The notes below the pieces were generated by a model that did no database searches, was not told the DNA's origin, and worked only from the letters and a program-made list of their open reading frames with translations. From Myxococcales bacterium (GTDB lineage Bacteria; Myxococcota_A; Bradymonadia; UBA7976; UBA1532), in contig JACKDP010000001.1 in NCBI GenBank assembly GCA_020633435.1, positions 248,001 to 312,000 of the forward strand: 64,000 nt of DNA, written 5' to 3'. The position numbers were made by a program, and so were the translations under genes. This document shows positions 17,267 to 26,996 of this stretch, in pieces. Positions within the stretch are counted from its first letter, which is position 1, and the number at the start of each line of letters is the position of its first letter.

Positions 17267-18568
17267 TCAGAAGTCGTGGCGGAACGTCAGGGCCAGGTGC
17301 CAGACGTGGCCGCCGGAGGCGAAGTCGGCGCCCGCATCGTCGGGCTGCTTCGCGTGCTCGCGGGTGGGCATCCAGGTGAGCTGCCCGGTGAGGTCGAGGG
17401 TGATGGGCGACTGGTGGACCTCGAGGGGATCGGCGAAGCGGTAGCCGACGCCGAGGCCGAAGAGGTGGGCGTCGCCGTCCGCGTAGCTGGCGTAGCCGGT
17501 CTGGGCGGGCAGCGGCGTGGGCAGCAGGCCCCAGCCGCCGCGCAGGCGCGTCGCCTCGGTGGGGGCCCACTCGACGCCGAGGCGGGGGCTCCAGGTGTCG
17601 ACGGCGGCCAGATCGACGGGGGCGGCGTCGGCCTGGATGGGGTCGAGGTGGATGGGCTCGCCGTCCAGCGTCACGTCGAAGCCGGGGGCCGGATCGGGGG
17701 CCTCGCTCCAGCGCGACCACACGAGATCGGCGGTGAGCGTCACGTCGTCGCCGCGCCAGGCGACGCCGAGCGTGTACTGGGCCGGGGTGTAGAGCGCGAT
17801 GCCGTCGATCTGGGCGACCAGCCGGCCGACGTCCTTCAGGAGCAGGTTGACGGCGATGTCGTACTCGATGGACAGCGCCTCGCGGTAGGACAGGCCGACG
17901 GCCAGGCGCGGGGTGGGCCGCAGGTGCAGGCCGGCGGTCAGGCCGCCGACGCCGCGGATGTCCACCGCCACGTCCTTGCGCGTGAAGCGCCGGGTGAGGA
18001 CGTCCACCTCCACCTCGGCGTCGCCGTCGAGGCGGCCGAGGTACTGGTAGCCCAGGCCGATGGACACCGTCTCGTGCAGCTCGAAGGCGGCGCCGAGGAC
18101 GACGTTGATCTTATCCGGCAACGCGCCATACCGGTAGAAGTGGGGTGTCGTGGGATCGAACGACTCGACGCGGGTGACCTGGATGGTGGGCAGATACAAG
18201 CCGGCGCCGAGGGCGAAGCGGTTCTGGATGAGCCCGCCCAGGGGGAAGAGCAGGCCCAGGTGCACGCCCACGTTGGCGTCGGGCTCCACGGGCGAGAGGC
18301 CGGGGCCGTGGGCGTCGATGTGCAGCGACGGGGCGATGACCTGGAGGCCCACGCCCGTCTGGGGGGCCTTGTGCACCGTCAGGGCGCCGGGGTTGTAGTA
18401 GACGGCGGTGTAGTCGTCGGAGGCCGCGGCGTGGGCGTTGGCCATGGCCGCGGCCCGGGCCCCGAAGCCATAGGTGTCGAAGACGCTGGCCTGGGCGGCC
18501 GGCGCGAGCAGGAGGAGGCCGGGCGCGAGGCCGAGACCCCTGGACCGCTGCGCCAGGCCCCGGCTCAT
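17267..18568 (-). CDS. FadL/OmpP1/TodX-family outer-membrane transporter
   Basis: The 433-residue precursor has a signal peptide and then the FadL N-terminal hatch signature: VFDTYGFGARAAAMANAHAAASDDYTAVYYNPGAL, with the typical GARAxAMxxA and NPA/NPG motifs. A long alternating-strand region follows and the protein ends in Phe (LTFRHDF), both expected for a beta-barrel porin. FadL proteins let hydrophobic compounds such as fatty acids or aromatics diffuse across the outer membrane. Its ATG overlaps the nadC stop (ATGA), so it sits at the end of the minus-strand run that begins with the TrpD-like gene. Confidence 0.88.
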   Translation of the reverse strand: MSRGLAQRSRGLGLAPGLLLLAPAAQASVFDTYGFGARAAAMANAHAAASDDYTAVYYNPGALTVHKAPQTGVGLQVIAPSLHIDAHGPGLSPVEPDANVGVHLGLLFPLGGLIQNRFALGAGLYLPTIQVTRVESFDPTTPHFYRYGALPDKINVVLGAAFELHETVSIGLGYQYLGRLDGDAEVEVDVLTRRFTRKDVAVDIRGVGGLTAGLHLRPTPRLAVGLSYREALSIEYDIAVNLLLKDVGRLVAQIDGIALYTPAQYTLGVAWRGDDVTLTADLVWSRWSEAPDPAPGFDVTLDGEPIHLDPIQADAAPVDLAAVDTWSPRLGVEWAPTEATRLRGGWGLLPTPLPAQTGYASYADGDAHLFGLGVGYRFADPLEVHQSPITLDLTGQLTWMPTREHAKQPDDAGADFASGGHVWHLALTFRHDF

Positions 18569-19416
18569 CCCGCCAGCACGTCGGCGCCGATGTCGACGGC
18601 GCGGGCCGAGTGGGTCAGGGCGCCCACCGCGATGAGCTCGACGCCGGCCTCGGCGAAGTGCCGGATGGTCTCCAGGGTGATGCCGCCGCTGGCCTCCAGC
18701 AGGGCGCGGCCCTTGGCGAGCTGCACGGCCGCCTGCACCTGCTTGGGGCTGAAGTTGTCGAGCAGGATGACATCGGCCCCCGCCTCGACGGCGGCGCGCA
18801 GGCCCGGCAGATCCTCGACCTCGACCTCGACGCGCAGGGAGTGCGGCCCCTCGGCGCGCGCCCGGCGGACGGCGGCCTCGACGCCACCAGCGGCCTGCAA
18901 GTGGTTGTCCTTGATGAGGATTCCGCCATCGAGGGCGGCGCGGTGGTTGGTGCCGCCGCCCACCCGGACGGCGTACTTGTCGACCACGCGCCAGCCCGGG
19001 AGCGTCTTGCGGGTGTCGACCACCCGCGCGCCCGTGCCCTCCACCGCCTCGACGTAGCGCCGCGTCAGCGTGGCGATGCCGGACAGGCGCTGCAGGAAGT
19101 TCAGGGCGGGCCGCTCCAGCACGAGCAGGCTGCGCTGGTTGCCCCGCATGACGCCGATGGTGTCGCCGGGCTCGACCCGGGCGCCTTCAGCGACGTGCCA
19201 GTCCACCGAGGGCGCGCCGGGGCCGAAGCGCCAGAACAGCCGGTCCACCACCGGCGCGCCGCAGACCACGAGGGGCTCGCGGGCGCGCAGGGCGAAGGCG
19301 GCGTCGGCCTCGGCGGGGATGAGGAGGGCGCTCGTCACGTCCCCCGTGCCGATGTCTTCGGCCAGGGTGAGATCGAGGAGCGCGTCGAGGAGGGGCGTCG
19401 GGGTGAACGCGATCAT
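18565..19416 (-). CDS. nadC: nicotinate-nucleotide pyrophosphorylase (carboxylating)
   Basis: NadC condenses quinolinate with PRPP to give nicotinate mononucleotide in de novo NAD synthesis. The 283-residue protein has the expected landmarks: LAEDIGTGDVTS, RPALNFLQRLSGIAT, VVDTRKTLPGWRVVDKYAVRVGGGTNHR (PRPP- and quinolinate-binding Arg/Lys/His), IKDNHL, and the barrel-end motifs VILLDNF and ASGGITLETI. Length is normal. It follows the NHLP-type peptide gene by 67 bases and is coupled to the FadL porin. nadA and nadB are not in the window. Its place beside another PRPP-using enzyme (TrpD-like) is worth noting. Confidence 0.93.
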   Translation of the reverse strand: MIAFTPTPLLDALLDLTLAEDIGTGDVTSALLIPAEADAAFALRAREPLVVCGAPVVDRLFWRFGPGAPSVDWHVAEGARVEPGDTIGVMRGNQRSLLVLERPALNFLQRLSGIATLTRRYVEAVEGTGARVVDTRKTLPGWRVVDKYAVRVGGGTNHRAALDGGILIKDNHLQAAGGVEAAVRRARAEGPHSLRVEVEVEDLPGLRAAVEAGADVILLDNFSPKQVQAAVQLAKGRALLEASGGITLETIRHFAEAGVELIAVGALTHSARAVDIGADVLAG

Positions 19417-19483
19417 GCCCCCGGGCTACCACGGCGGCGGGGCTGCGGGCAACGGCCTGTGGCCGCCCCCGCGGCGGGCGCGC

Positions 19484-19765
19484 TCAGAAGCCGGGGTTGG
19501 CGTCGCTCATGAGGCTCTGGTGGGCCTCGTCCACGCCCACGTCGCCGGGCTTCGCCGGCAGGACGAAGTGGCGGGTGGTCGCCGTGTCCTCATGGATCTG
19601 CACGTTCGCGACGCCCGGATCCATGCCGGCGGCCTGGAGGACCCCCACGGGGTTGTCGAGCAGCATCTTCTTGAAGCTGTCGCTCTCCCAGGCGGCGCGC
19701 ACGATCTGCATCCACTTGTCGATGACGCTCTTGTCGACGCCTTCGGTGGTCTCTTCGTCAGCCAT
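19484..19765 (-). CDS. NHLP-type leader peptide / candidate RiPP precursor
   Basis: A 93-residue protein that reads like the stand-alone nitrile-hydratase-like leader peptide (NHLP) family. VIDKWMQIVRAAWESDS leads to FKKMLLDNPVGVLQAAGMD, then VQIHEDTATTRHFVLP at 55-70. In that family the leader precedes a short core that enzymes modify. Here the part after VLP is 23 residues (71-93), with two Ser and no Cys or Thr, ending NPGF. A nitrile hydratase subunit is excluded because the metal-binding CxxCSC claw is absent. The ATG at 19765 lies inside the end of the upstream diiron-protein gene (8-base overlap) and follows GGAGG. No GG cleavage site, exporter or peptidase gene is seen nearby. Confidence 0.72.
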   Translation of the reverse strand: MADEETTEGVDKSVIDKWMQIVRAAWESDSFKKMLLDNPVGVLQAAGMDPGVANVQIHEDTATTRHFVLPAKPGDVGVDEAHQSLMSDANPGF

Positions 19766-20596
19766 CTTGCCCTCCATGACTGCGCCGCCACGGTCGGAAG
19801 AGGGCCGCCAGCGCCGCGTCGTCGAGATGTCCCTCATCCGGTGTGCGGGAAAATAGCCCGGCAACTCGGCGACAGGCAAGGGCAATGGCGGCGCGCTCGG
19901 CCGCGGGCAGCGTGGCGACGAGTCGGATGTTGTCGCTGACATGGCTGACATCCGAGCCGATGGCCGAGTGGACGCGGAGACACCGGATGGCACGGCTGCC
20001 CGGGGGCAGCACCGCCCGGACGGCGTCGACGGCGGCCGCGTCGAGGGTGAGGGCGAGGCGCTCGACGGTGTGGGCGTAGGCGATGACGCCGAGGGGCAGG
20101 GCGTCGCCCTCCGCGGCGGCGCGGAACCAGTCCACCATGGCCACGGCCGTCGGGTGGCGCAGGGACGTCACGCCGGCGTCGTAGCCGAGCTCGTCCAGGT
20201 CGCGCAGGGCCAGGCGGTCGTGGGCCGTCTCGTCGGCGGCCTTCTCGGTGGCCCAGGCGGCCAGGGCGGGGCGGCCGGCGGCGTCGAACCGGCGGGCCGT
20301 CTCCACCAGCAGCGCGGGGGTCGAGTGCGTGAGGTGGTAGTAGCCCACCAGCCGCCAGGCCCAGCGCGTCGCCGTGAGCGGGGGCGGCGGGGTGCCGCCG
20401 ACGGCCCCGGCGGTGAGGCCCGCGGCGATGGCGGCGTCGAGCAGGCGCCCGGTGGTGGCCGGCGTGCCAGGCCCCTTCATGGGAAAGTGGAAGGGATCCA
20501 TGGGGTTGGCGGGGTGGTGCAGCCAGCCCCGGGCCTCGGTGGCCACCACCACGGCGCCGCCGCCGATGGCCGCCCACTCCATCGGCGCGGTCGGGA

Positions 20597-20600
<4 letters not shown>
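19758..20600 (-). CDS. heme-oxygenase-like diiron (HDO/iron-containing redox enzyme) protein
   Basis: The 280-residue all-helical protein carries candidate iron ligands in the order of heme-oxygenase-like diiron oxygenases such as UndA: E124-x2-H127 (DETAH, followed by the family-like LALRDLDELGYD), E180 in HTVERL about 56 residues later, then H211, D217 and H220 (VHSAIGSDVSH). These enzymes use O2 to oxidise amino acids, peptides or fatty acids. The GTG start (20598-20600) overlaps the stop of the TrpD-like gene (GTGA); an ATG six codons later is the alternative. The 3' end overlaps the peptide gene by eight bases, so the product probably acts on that peptide. The substrate is unknown. Confidence 0.68.
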
Positions 20601-21709
<1,109 letters not shown>

Positions 21710-21789
21710 CCCGATGCTCTCCATGCCGGTGGTCGCGCACCAGTCTGGCCGAGGCCGCGCGGGCCGTAAAGCGGCGCACGCCCGCGCCC

Positions 21790-21825
21790 GCCCCACATCA
21801 CCCAACCTGTTGTTTTTATTGATGT
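21790..21825 (-). promoter_or_regulatory. AT-rich spacer, possible promoter of the TrpD-like/diiron/NHLP operon
   Basis: Between the end of the giant kinase gene and the TrpD-like gene lies a stretch that is strikingly A/T-rich for this genome (CATCAATAAAAACAAC on the minus strand, near 21808-21823). It is the only such site upstream of the operon. No exact -35/-10 pair can be defended. Confidence 0.22.
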
Positions 21826-24800
21826 CTAGGGCGTCAGCCGCGCCTGGATGCGGTCGATGAGGCCCTGCAGGCCGGCCACCACCGGCGGCTCGACGCTGGC
21901 CGCGAGGCGGCGGCGGGCCTCGCGCATGAGGGGGGCGACCTCGGCGCCGCGGCCGGCGGCGACGAGGGCGTCGGCCAGGGGGCTGGCGGCGCGCAGCCAG
22001 AGGGAGTCGGCGGCGCTGCTCTGCTGGGCCACGGCGGTTCGGGCCAGGAACTCGCTGGCGGCCAGGTGCTCCAGGGCCGGGCCCACGCGGCCCCGGCGCC
22101 CCTCGATGTCGGCGAGGAGCAGGCGGGCGCGGACGGCGCGATCGGGCATGCCCACCTCGCCCGCGCCCTCGAGGGCGATGGCGGCCCAGCGCTCGGCGTC
22201 GCCGAGGCGGCCGGCGGCGGCGAGGTGGTGGGCCAGGTGGAAGCTGGCGAGCGTCTGGGTGACCTTGTTCCCCTGGCTCTTGCCCTCGGCGTAGATGGCC
22301 TCCTGGATGACGATGGCCTCGTCGTGGCGGCCCAGATCGGCGTAGAGGATGGCGCGGGCCGAGCGGACGGCCGGCTCCACCCAGACCTCGCCGGGGCCGA
22401 CCTGGGCGCGGGGCAGCTCGGCCAGGCCGGCCGCCGCCCCCAGGGCCTCCTCCAGGACGGCCAGGGCCTCCTCCAGCCGGTGCAGATCGCGCAGGACGTT
22501 GCCGAGGTCATGGGCGGCCCGCAGGATGGCCGAGCGATCGCCGGCCTGGCGCAGCACCGTCCAGCCGGACTCGGCCAGGGGCAGCCCCTCGGCGGGCTGG
22601 CCCATGCAGCGCAGGACGAAGCCCTGGGCGCTGCGGGAGCGGGCGGCCTCCACCTCGTCGCCGGCCTCGTCGAAGAGGTGCTCGGCCATCTCCAGCTCTT
22701 CGCGGGCGTCCTCCCAGGCCCCGCGCAGGTAGGCCACCTGGGCGCAGACCAGGTGCGCGCGGCCCGCCTGGGAGGGCTGCTCCTCGGCCAGCACGCCGGC
22801 GTCGCGCGCGCGGTCGGCCGCCTCGTCGAAGCGGCCCACGTAGAGGAGCGTCCAGGCGAGATCCAGGAGCGTGCGGGCCGGCTCGGCGGCGTCCTCCCGC
22901 AGACGGCCCTGGCTGGCCACGGCGATCTGCAGGGCCTGGACGGCCTCGCCATAGGCCCCGAGGCGCAGGGCGCGGCGGCCCACCCGGCGGCCATAGAAGA
23001 CGGTGCGCTCGATGACGCCCGCCTGGCGGTAGTGGTTGAGGAGCTGGGGCCCCAGCCGGGCGTGCTGCTCGGGGGGCAGCGTCTCCAGCGTCTCGGCGAT
23101 GAGGCGGTGCAGGAGGCGGCGGTTCTCGGGGAGGATGGTGGCGTAGACGGCCTCGCGCAGCAGGCTCTGGCGGAAGCGCAGCTCCACGTCGCCGTCGCCG
23201 GGCGCGGCCTCCAGCACCCCCGCCGACACCAGGGCGCGCAGCTCGTCGGTGGCCGTCGTCAGGTTGCCGGGCCGCGTCTGCTCGTCCTGCACGGCGAGGG
23301 CGTCGCTCACCTTCGTCCACAGGCTCGGCTGGATGCCCATGCCGAAGACGCTCAGGTGGCGGACGACCTCGCGGAGCCGGGGGGACAGCCGGTTGAGGCG
23401 CGCCAGCAGCATCCCGAAGAGGGAGCCGGGCACGCGGAAGCCCGCGAGGACGAGCGTGTCGGCGTCGGCGAGCTCGTCCTCCAGCAGGGCGGCGACGAGC
23501 TCCTCCAGGAAGAGCGGGTTGCCCGCGGCGCGCTCGCTGACCAGGGCCCGGGCCGCGGCCGACACCGTCCGCCCGCCGGCGAGCTGGTCGATCATCGCGG
23601 CGACCTCGGCGTCGGAGAGGCGCCCGAGGGCGACCTCCTGGGCCGGGAGCGCGGGGGGCAGCGTGGGCGCCTGGCCGCTGCGGGCCCCCACGAAGAAGAC
23701 GGGCCCGTCCGCCGCCGCCAGGCTCTCGGGCAGGCTCGCCAGCAGCTCCAGCGAGGCCTCGTCGGCCCGGTGCAGGCTGTCGAGGGCCAGGACGAGGCGC
23801 TGCCGCCGGCCCTCCCAGGACTGCCGCGCCGCGGCCGCCAGGACCTCCGCCAGCATGGTGCGCAGGCGGGCCCGGAGCAGGTCGGGCGCCACCAGGCGGC
23901 CCGGCTCCGGCTCATCGCGGCCGCGCACCAGCTCGACGAGCTCGGCGTGCTGCCCCAGGGCGGGATCGAGGCGGTCGAGGGCGTCGAAGGGCGTCTGGTG
24001 CGCGAGATCGAGCAGGTGATCGAGCAGGGAGACCCACAGGCCGTACGGCTGGTCGGCCACGGCGTCGGCCGAGACCACCCGGGCCATGCCCGTCGCCTGC
24101 AGCCGCCCCGTCGCCTCTTGCAGCAGGCGCGTCTTGCCGTGGCCGGGCGGGCCCTCCACCAGCGCCAGGCGGGCGGCGCCGGGCTCGCCGGCCCGCTCCA
24201 CCATGCCCAGCAGCGCCGCCACCTGGGCGACGCGCCCGACGAACGGGTGCCGGCGCTGCCGCAGCCAGCTCGGGTTCGTCTCCACGCCCATCAGCTCGTA
24301 GACCTCGACGGGCTCGGCGCGACCCCGCACCTCCCGCGGGCCGAGGCTGCGCCAGGTGAAGTGGTTCCCGGCGGCCTCCCGGACGCTGCGGCTGGCCTGG
24401 ATGCCGTTGAGGGGCGCCGTGGACTCCAGGAAGCGGGCCACGTTCACGGTGTCGCCGGTGGCGGGCACGGGGGTGCGGCCGCTGGCCGTCTCCTCGGTGG
24501 CGCGCACCACGAAGCCCGCGTGCACGCCGATGCGCAGCGTGATGCCGCAGCCGATCTCGCCCAGGGCCGCCTCGAGGTCTCGCCGCCGCTCGATGAGGCG
24601 CAGCGCCGCCCGCGCGGCGCGCCAGCCATCCTCCTCGCTCACCTCGTCGTGGCCGAAGGTGGCCAGCAGCGCCCGCCCCAGGTGCTGCTCGACGCGGGCG
24701 CCCTGGCTCTCCAGCTCGTGGTCGAAGATCTCGTTGATGTGCACGAGCAGGTCGTCGACCTCCTCGGGGTGCAGGCCCATGTCGACGCCGGCGCCCAGGT

Positions 24801-25971
24801 CGAACGAGAGGGCCAGCACGACGATGTGGTGGCGCTCCCCCGGGCGCAGGCGGGCGGCCCCCGTCTCGGCCCGGTTGCCGCCCAGGTGGGCCAGGCGGTC
24901 GCGCAGACGGTGCACGGCGTCGGCCTCGGGGCCGCTACGGCGCGTGCGGCGCGTCGGCGTGACGGGCGGGGCCGCGCTGGGCCGGGCCCAGGCCGTCTCG
25001 GCCGTGGCCACGGGGGCCGCGGCCGGCGAGGCCACGCGGGCCGGCTCCCGGAACACGGCCGCCCGGGGCTCGGCGTACGGCTCGATGGCCCGCAGGAAGC
25101 TGCCGGCGTCGGGGAAGCGCGCGTCGGGATCCACCGCGATGGCCCGCATGACCGCCGCGCACAGGCCGTGGGGGGCCTCCGGGGCCAGCTCCTCCAGCGG
25201 GCGCGGCGGGGCCCCCGACGACAGCCGCGTGATGTACGACAGCGCGGTGCCCAGGCCCCACGGCCGCTGGCCCGGCCCGGCGAGACACTCGTAGAGCACC
25301 ACCCCAGCCGAGAACACATCCGTCCAGGGACCCACGCGCCCGGCCGCCTGGGCCTGCTCCAGCGCCATGTACATGGGCGTGCCCATGACCTCGCCGGGCC
25401 GCGTCATGGAGTCGTTGGCGATGTGCGCGACGCCGAAGTCGAGGAGCTTCGGCACCTCGCCCACCAGGTCGCTGCGGGCCAGGAAGATGTTCTGGGGCTT
25501 GATGTCGCGGTGGATGATGCCGATCTGGTGGACCTTCGCCAGGACCTCCAGCACCTCCACCATCACGCGGGCCGCCACCGGGGCCGAGAGCGCCCCGCCG
25601 GCGAGGCGCTGGCTCAGGTCCTCGCCCTCCAGCAGCTCCATCACCATGTAGGGGGAGCCATCGGGGAGGGTGTCGTGGTCATAGATGCCGGGCAGCCGGT
25701 CGTCGCGGATGCGGCACGCCGAGAGGGCCTCGTTGAGGAAGCGCCCCACCACCGTCTTGTCGTGGGCGAGCTCCGGCCGGATCGTCTTGATGACCACGCG
25801 GGTGCCGAGCACGGGGTGCACGGCCTCGTACAGCATGCCCATGCCACCTGCGTTCAACAGGCGCGTGATCGGGTATTTGCCGATCACCGTGCCGGGTTGC
25901 AGGATGTTCAACCAGCACCCCGACGGGACGAGCGCGGGCGGGAGGGCGTGAGCATGGATCGGATTTACCAC
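21826..25971 (-). CDS. giant Ser/Thr kinase - cyclase-like - AAA ATPase - TPR regulator
   Basis: A 1381-residue multidomain regulator. The protein kinase domain (about 30-290) is complete: glycine loop LLNAGGMGMLYEA, K62 (VVIK), HRDIKPQN with D156, and DFG with D178. A class III cyclase-homology domain spans roughly 375-575. It keeps the first metal Asp region (LSFDLG) and GDTVNVA, but the second metal Asp is Arg (HLGRALLATFG), so it is probably not an active cyclase. A STAND-like ATPase follows, with Walker A GPPGHGKT near 625. The last 450 or so residues are helical, TPR-like repeats. Such fusions are characteristic of myxobacteria and act as signal integrators. The GTG at 25971 lacks a strong ribosome site; TTG at codon 21 is an alternative. 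Confidence 0.9.
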   Translation of the reverse strand: MVNPIHAHALPPALVPSGCWLNILQPGTVIGKYPITRLLNAGGMGMLYEAVHPVLGTRVVIKTIRPELAHDKTVVGRFLNEALSACRIRDDRLPGIYDHDTLPDGSPYMVMELLEGEDLSQRLAGGALSAPVAARVMVEVLEVLAKVHQIGIIHRDIKPQNIFLARSDLVGEVPKLLDFGVAHIANDSMTRPGEVMGTPMYMALEQAQAAGRVGPWTDVFSAGVVLYECLAGPGQRPWGLGTALSYITRLSSGAPPRPLEELAPEAPHGLCAAVMRAIAVDPDARFPDAGSFLRAIEPYAEPRAAVFREPARVASPAAAPVATAETAWARPSAAPPVTPTRRTRRSGPEADAVHRLRDRLAHLGGNRAETGAARLRPGERHHIVVLALSFDLGAGVDMGLHPEEVDDLLVHINEIFDHELESQGARVEQHLGRALLATFGHDEVSEEDGWRAARAALRLIERRRDLEAALGEIGCGITLRIGVHAGFVVRATEETASGRTPVPATGDTVNVARFLESTAPLNGIQASRSVREAAGNHFTWRSLGPREVRGRAEPVEVYELMGVETNPSWLRQRRHPFVGRVAQVAALLGMVERAGEPGAARLALVEGPPGHGKTRLLQEATGRLQATGMARVVSADAVADQPYGLWVSLLDHLLDLAHQTPFDALDRLDPALGQHAELVELVRGRDEPEPGRLVAPDLLRARLRTMLAEVLAAAARQSWEGRRQRLVLALDSLHRADEASLELLASLPESLAAADGPVFFVGARSGQAPTLPPALPAQEVALGRLSDAEVAAMIDQLAGGRTVSAAARALVSERAAGNPLFLEELVAALLEDELADADTLVLAGFRVPGSLFGMLLARLNRLSPRLREVVRHLSVFGMGIQPSLWTKVSDALAVQDEQTRPGNLTTATDELRALVSAGVLEAAPGDGDVELRFRQSLLREAVYATILPENRRLLHRLIAETLETLPPEQHARLGPQLLNHYRQAGVIERTVFYGRRVGRRALRLGAYGEAVQALQIAVASQGRLREDAAEPARTLLDLAWTLLYVGRFDEAADRARDAGVLAEEQPSQAGRAHLVCAQVAYLRGAWEDAREELEMAEHLFDEAGDEVEAARSRSAQGFVLRCMGQPAEGLPLAESGWTVLRQAGDRSAILRAAHDLGNVLRDLHRLEEALAVLEEALGAAAGLAELPRAQVGPGEVWVEPAVRSARAILYADLGRHDEAIVIQEAIYAEGKSQGNKVTQTLASFHLAHHLAAAGRLGDAERWAAIALEGAGEVGMPDRAVRARLLLADIEGRRGRVGPALEHLAASEFLARTAVAQQSSAADSLWLRAASPLADALVAAGRGAEVAPLMREARRRLAASVEPPVVAGLQGLIDRIQARLTP

Positions 25972-26000
25972 GATCGAGGGCGAGAGAAGGAGATGCCACG

Positions 26001-26969
26001 GTGACAGAAGTGCGACCGTCTTCTGCGGACGCCACCGAGGCGCTCCGGGAGGCCGTGCAGATCGCCGAGCGGACGGTCGCGTCGCTGGTGGGCTGGCGGC
26101 TCCAGCGCCTGCGCCGCGCGCTGGAGGGCCCCCTCGCGGTCGTGGGTACCGGCGGCACCCTGGCCCTCGCGACGCTCTGGGCCCGCCTGCACGAGGGCAC
26201 CGGCCAGCCCGGCTGGAGCCTCACGCCCGGTGACTATGTGGCGCGCCCCCTCCCCACCGGCACCCGCACGCTCTTCTTGAGCGCGACCGGCCGCCACCAC
26301 GACATCCTGGCCGCCGCCCGCGAGGCCGTGCACCGCCGCGCGCCCCTGCACGCCATCGTGCATGACCGCTCGGCGCCCCTCTGCGACATCGTGCGCGCCG
26401 GCGGCGGCGACGTGACGGTGCTGCCGCGCCCGCCCCAGCCCGCCACCCTGGCCGATCCCCGCGTGGCCGTGCCCATGCTGGCCCTCGCGGGCGCCATGCA
26501 CGGCGGCCTCGATCTGGACGCGCTGGAGAGCCTGACGGTCCCCGCCCCGCCCACGACGCGGCCGGGCTTCGTCCTCTGCCTGGGCACCGGCCTGGCGGCG
26601 CCGGCGGCCGCCGACTTCGCCGCCCGCTGCCGGGAGAGCGGCCTGGCGCTGGCCATCGCCACCGACCGCCGCGACGCCACCCATGGCGACCTGCTGCAGG
26701 TGGATCCGGCGCGGACGTGGCTGGTGCACTTCTACGGCCCGGCCGAGGCCAGCCGCGTGGCGGCCTACGACGCCCGCCTGCCCGCCGACCTGGCCGTCAC
26801 CCGCGTCGAGGCCTGGGGCCCGGGCGGGACGGCGGCGGTCGCGCTCTGCGTGGCGGGCGGGCTGCTCTTCCGGGCCACCGCGGCCCGGTTCCAGGTGGCC
26901 CCCCGGGTGGAGGATCTGCCCGAGTGGATGAAGGCGCTCTACCGGCTACCCGAGGCCCCAACCCACTGA
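26001..26969 (+). CDS. SIS (sugar isomerase) domain protein
   Basis: The 322-residue protein reads as two SIS-like Rossmann halves. The first contains LAVVGTGGTLALATLWARLHE and TRTLFLSATGRHHDILAAAREA, matching the Ser/Thr-rich phosphosugar-binding loops. The second half is more divergent (FVLCLGTGLAAPAAADFAARCRESG). SIS domains bind or isomerise phosphosugars in aminosugar synthesis, or sense them in regulators. The gene is divergent from the giant kinase with only 29 bases between starts. The start is GTG with GAAGGAG upstream. The ligand is unknown. Confidence 0.72.
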   Translation: MTEVRPSSADATEALREAVQIAERTVASLVGWRLQRLRRALEGPLAVVGTGGTLALATLWARLHEGTGQPGWSLTPGDYVARPLPTGTRTLFLSATGRHHDILAAAREAVHRRAPLHAIVHDRSAPLCDIVRAGGGDVTVLPRPPQPATLADPRVAVPMLALAGAMHGGLDLDALESLTVPAPPTTRPGFVLCLGTGLAAPAAADFAARCRESGLALAIATDRRDATHGDLLQVDPARTWLVHFYGPAEASRVAAYDARLPADLAVTRVEAWGPGGTAAVALCVAGGLLFRATAARFQVAPRVEDLPEWMKALYRLPEAPTH

Positions 26970-26986
26970 TTCCACGCAGGAATCAG
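26966..26986. terminator. 8-bp hairpin between convergent genes
   Basis: CTGATTCC (26966-26973) pairs perfectly with GGAATCAG (26979-26986) around a 5-base loop. It overlaps the stop of the SIS gene and lies ten bases from the end of the minus-strand lipoprotein gene, where a bidirectional terminator would be expected. No U-run follows on either strand. Confidence 0.5.
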
Positions 26987-26996
26987 CGAGACGACC

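Noticed and set aside
15878..19057. 1059-residue plus-strand frame across caspase 1, fadL and part of nadC
   Set aside because: The frame crosses three real genes, two of them on the other strand, and gives only Arg/Gly/Ala-rich sequence.
19484..19765. Nitrile hydratase alpha subunit
   Set aside because: Only the leader-like part is present; the CxxCSC metal-binding motif and half the length are missing.
22066..26004. 1312-residue plus-strand frame
   Set aside because: It is the shadow of the giant kinase gene, whose motifs on the minus strand are unmistakable.
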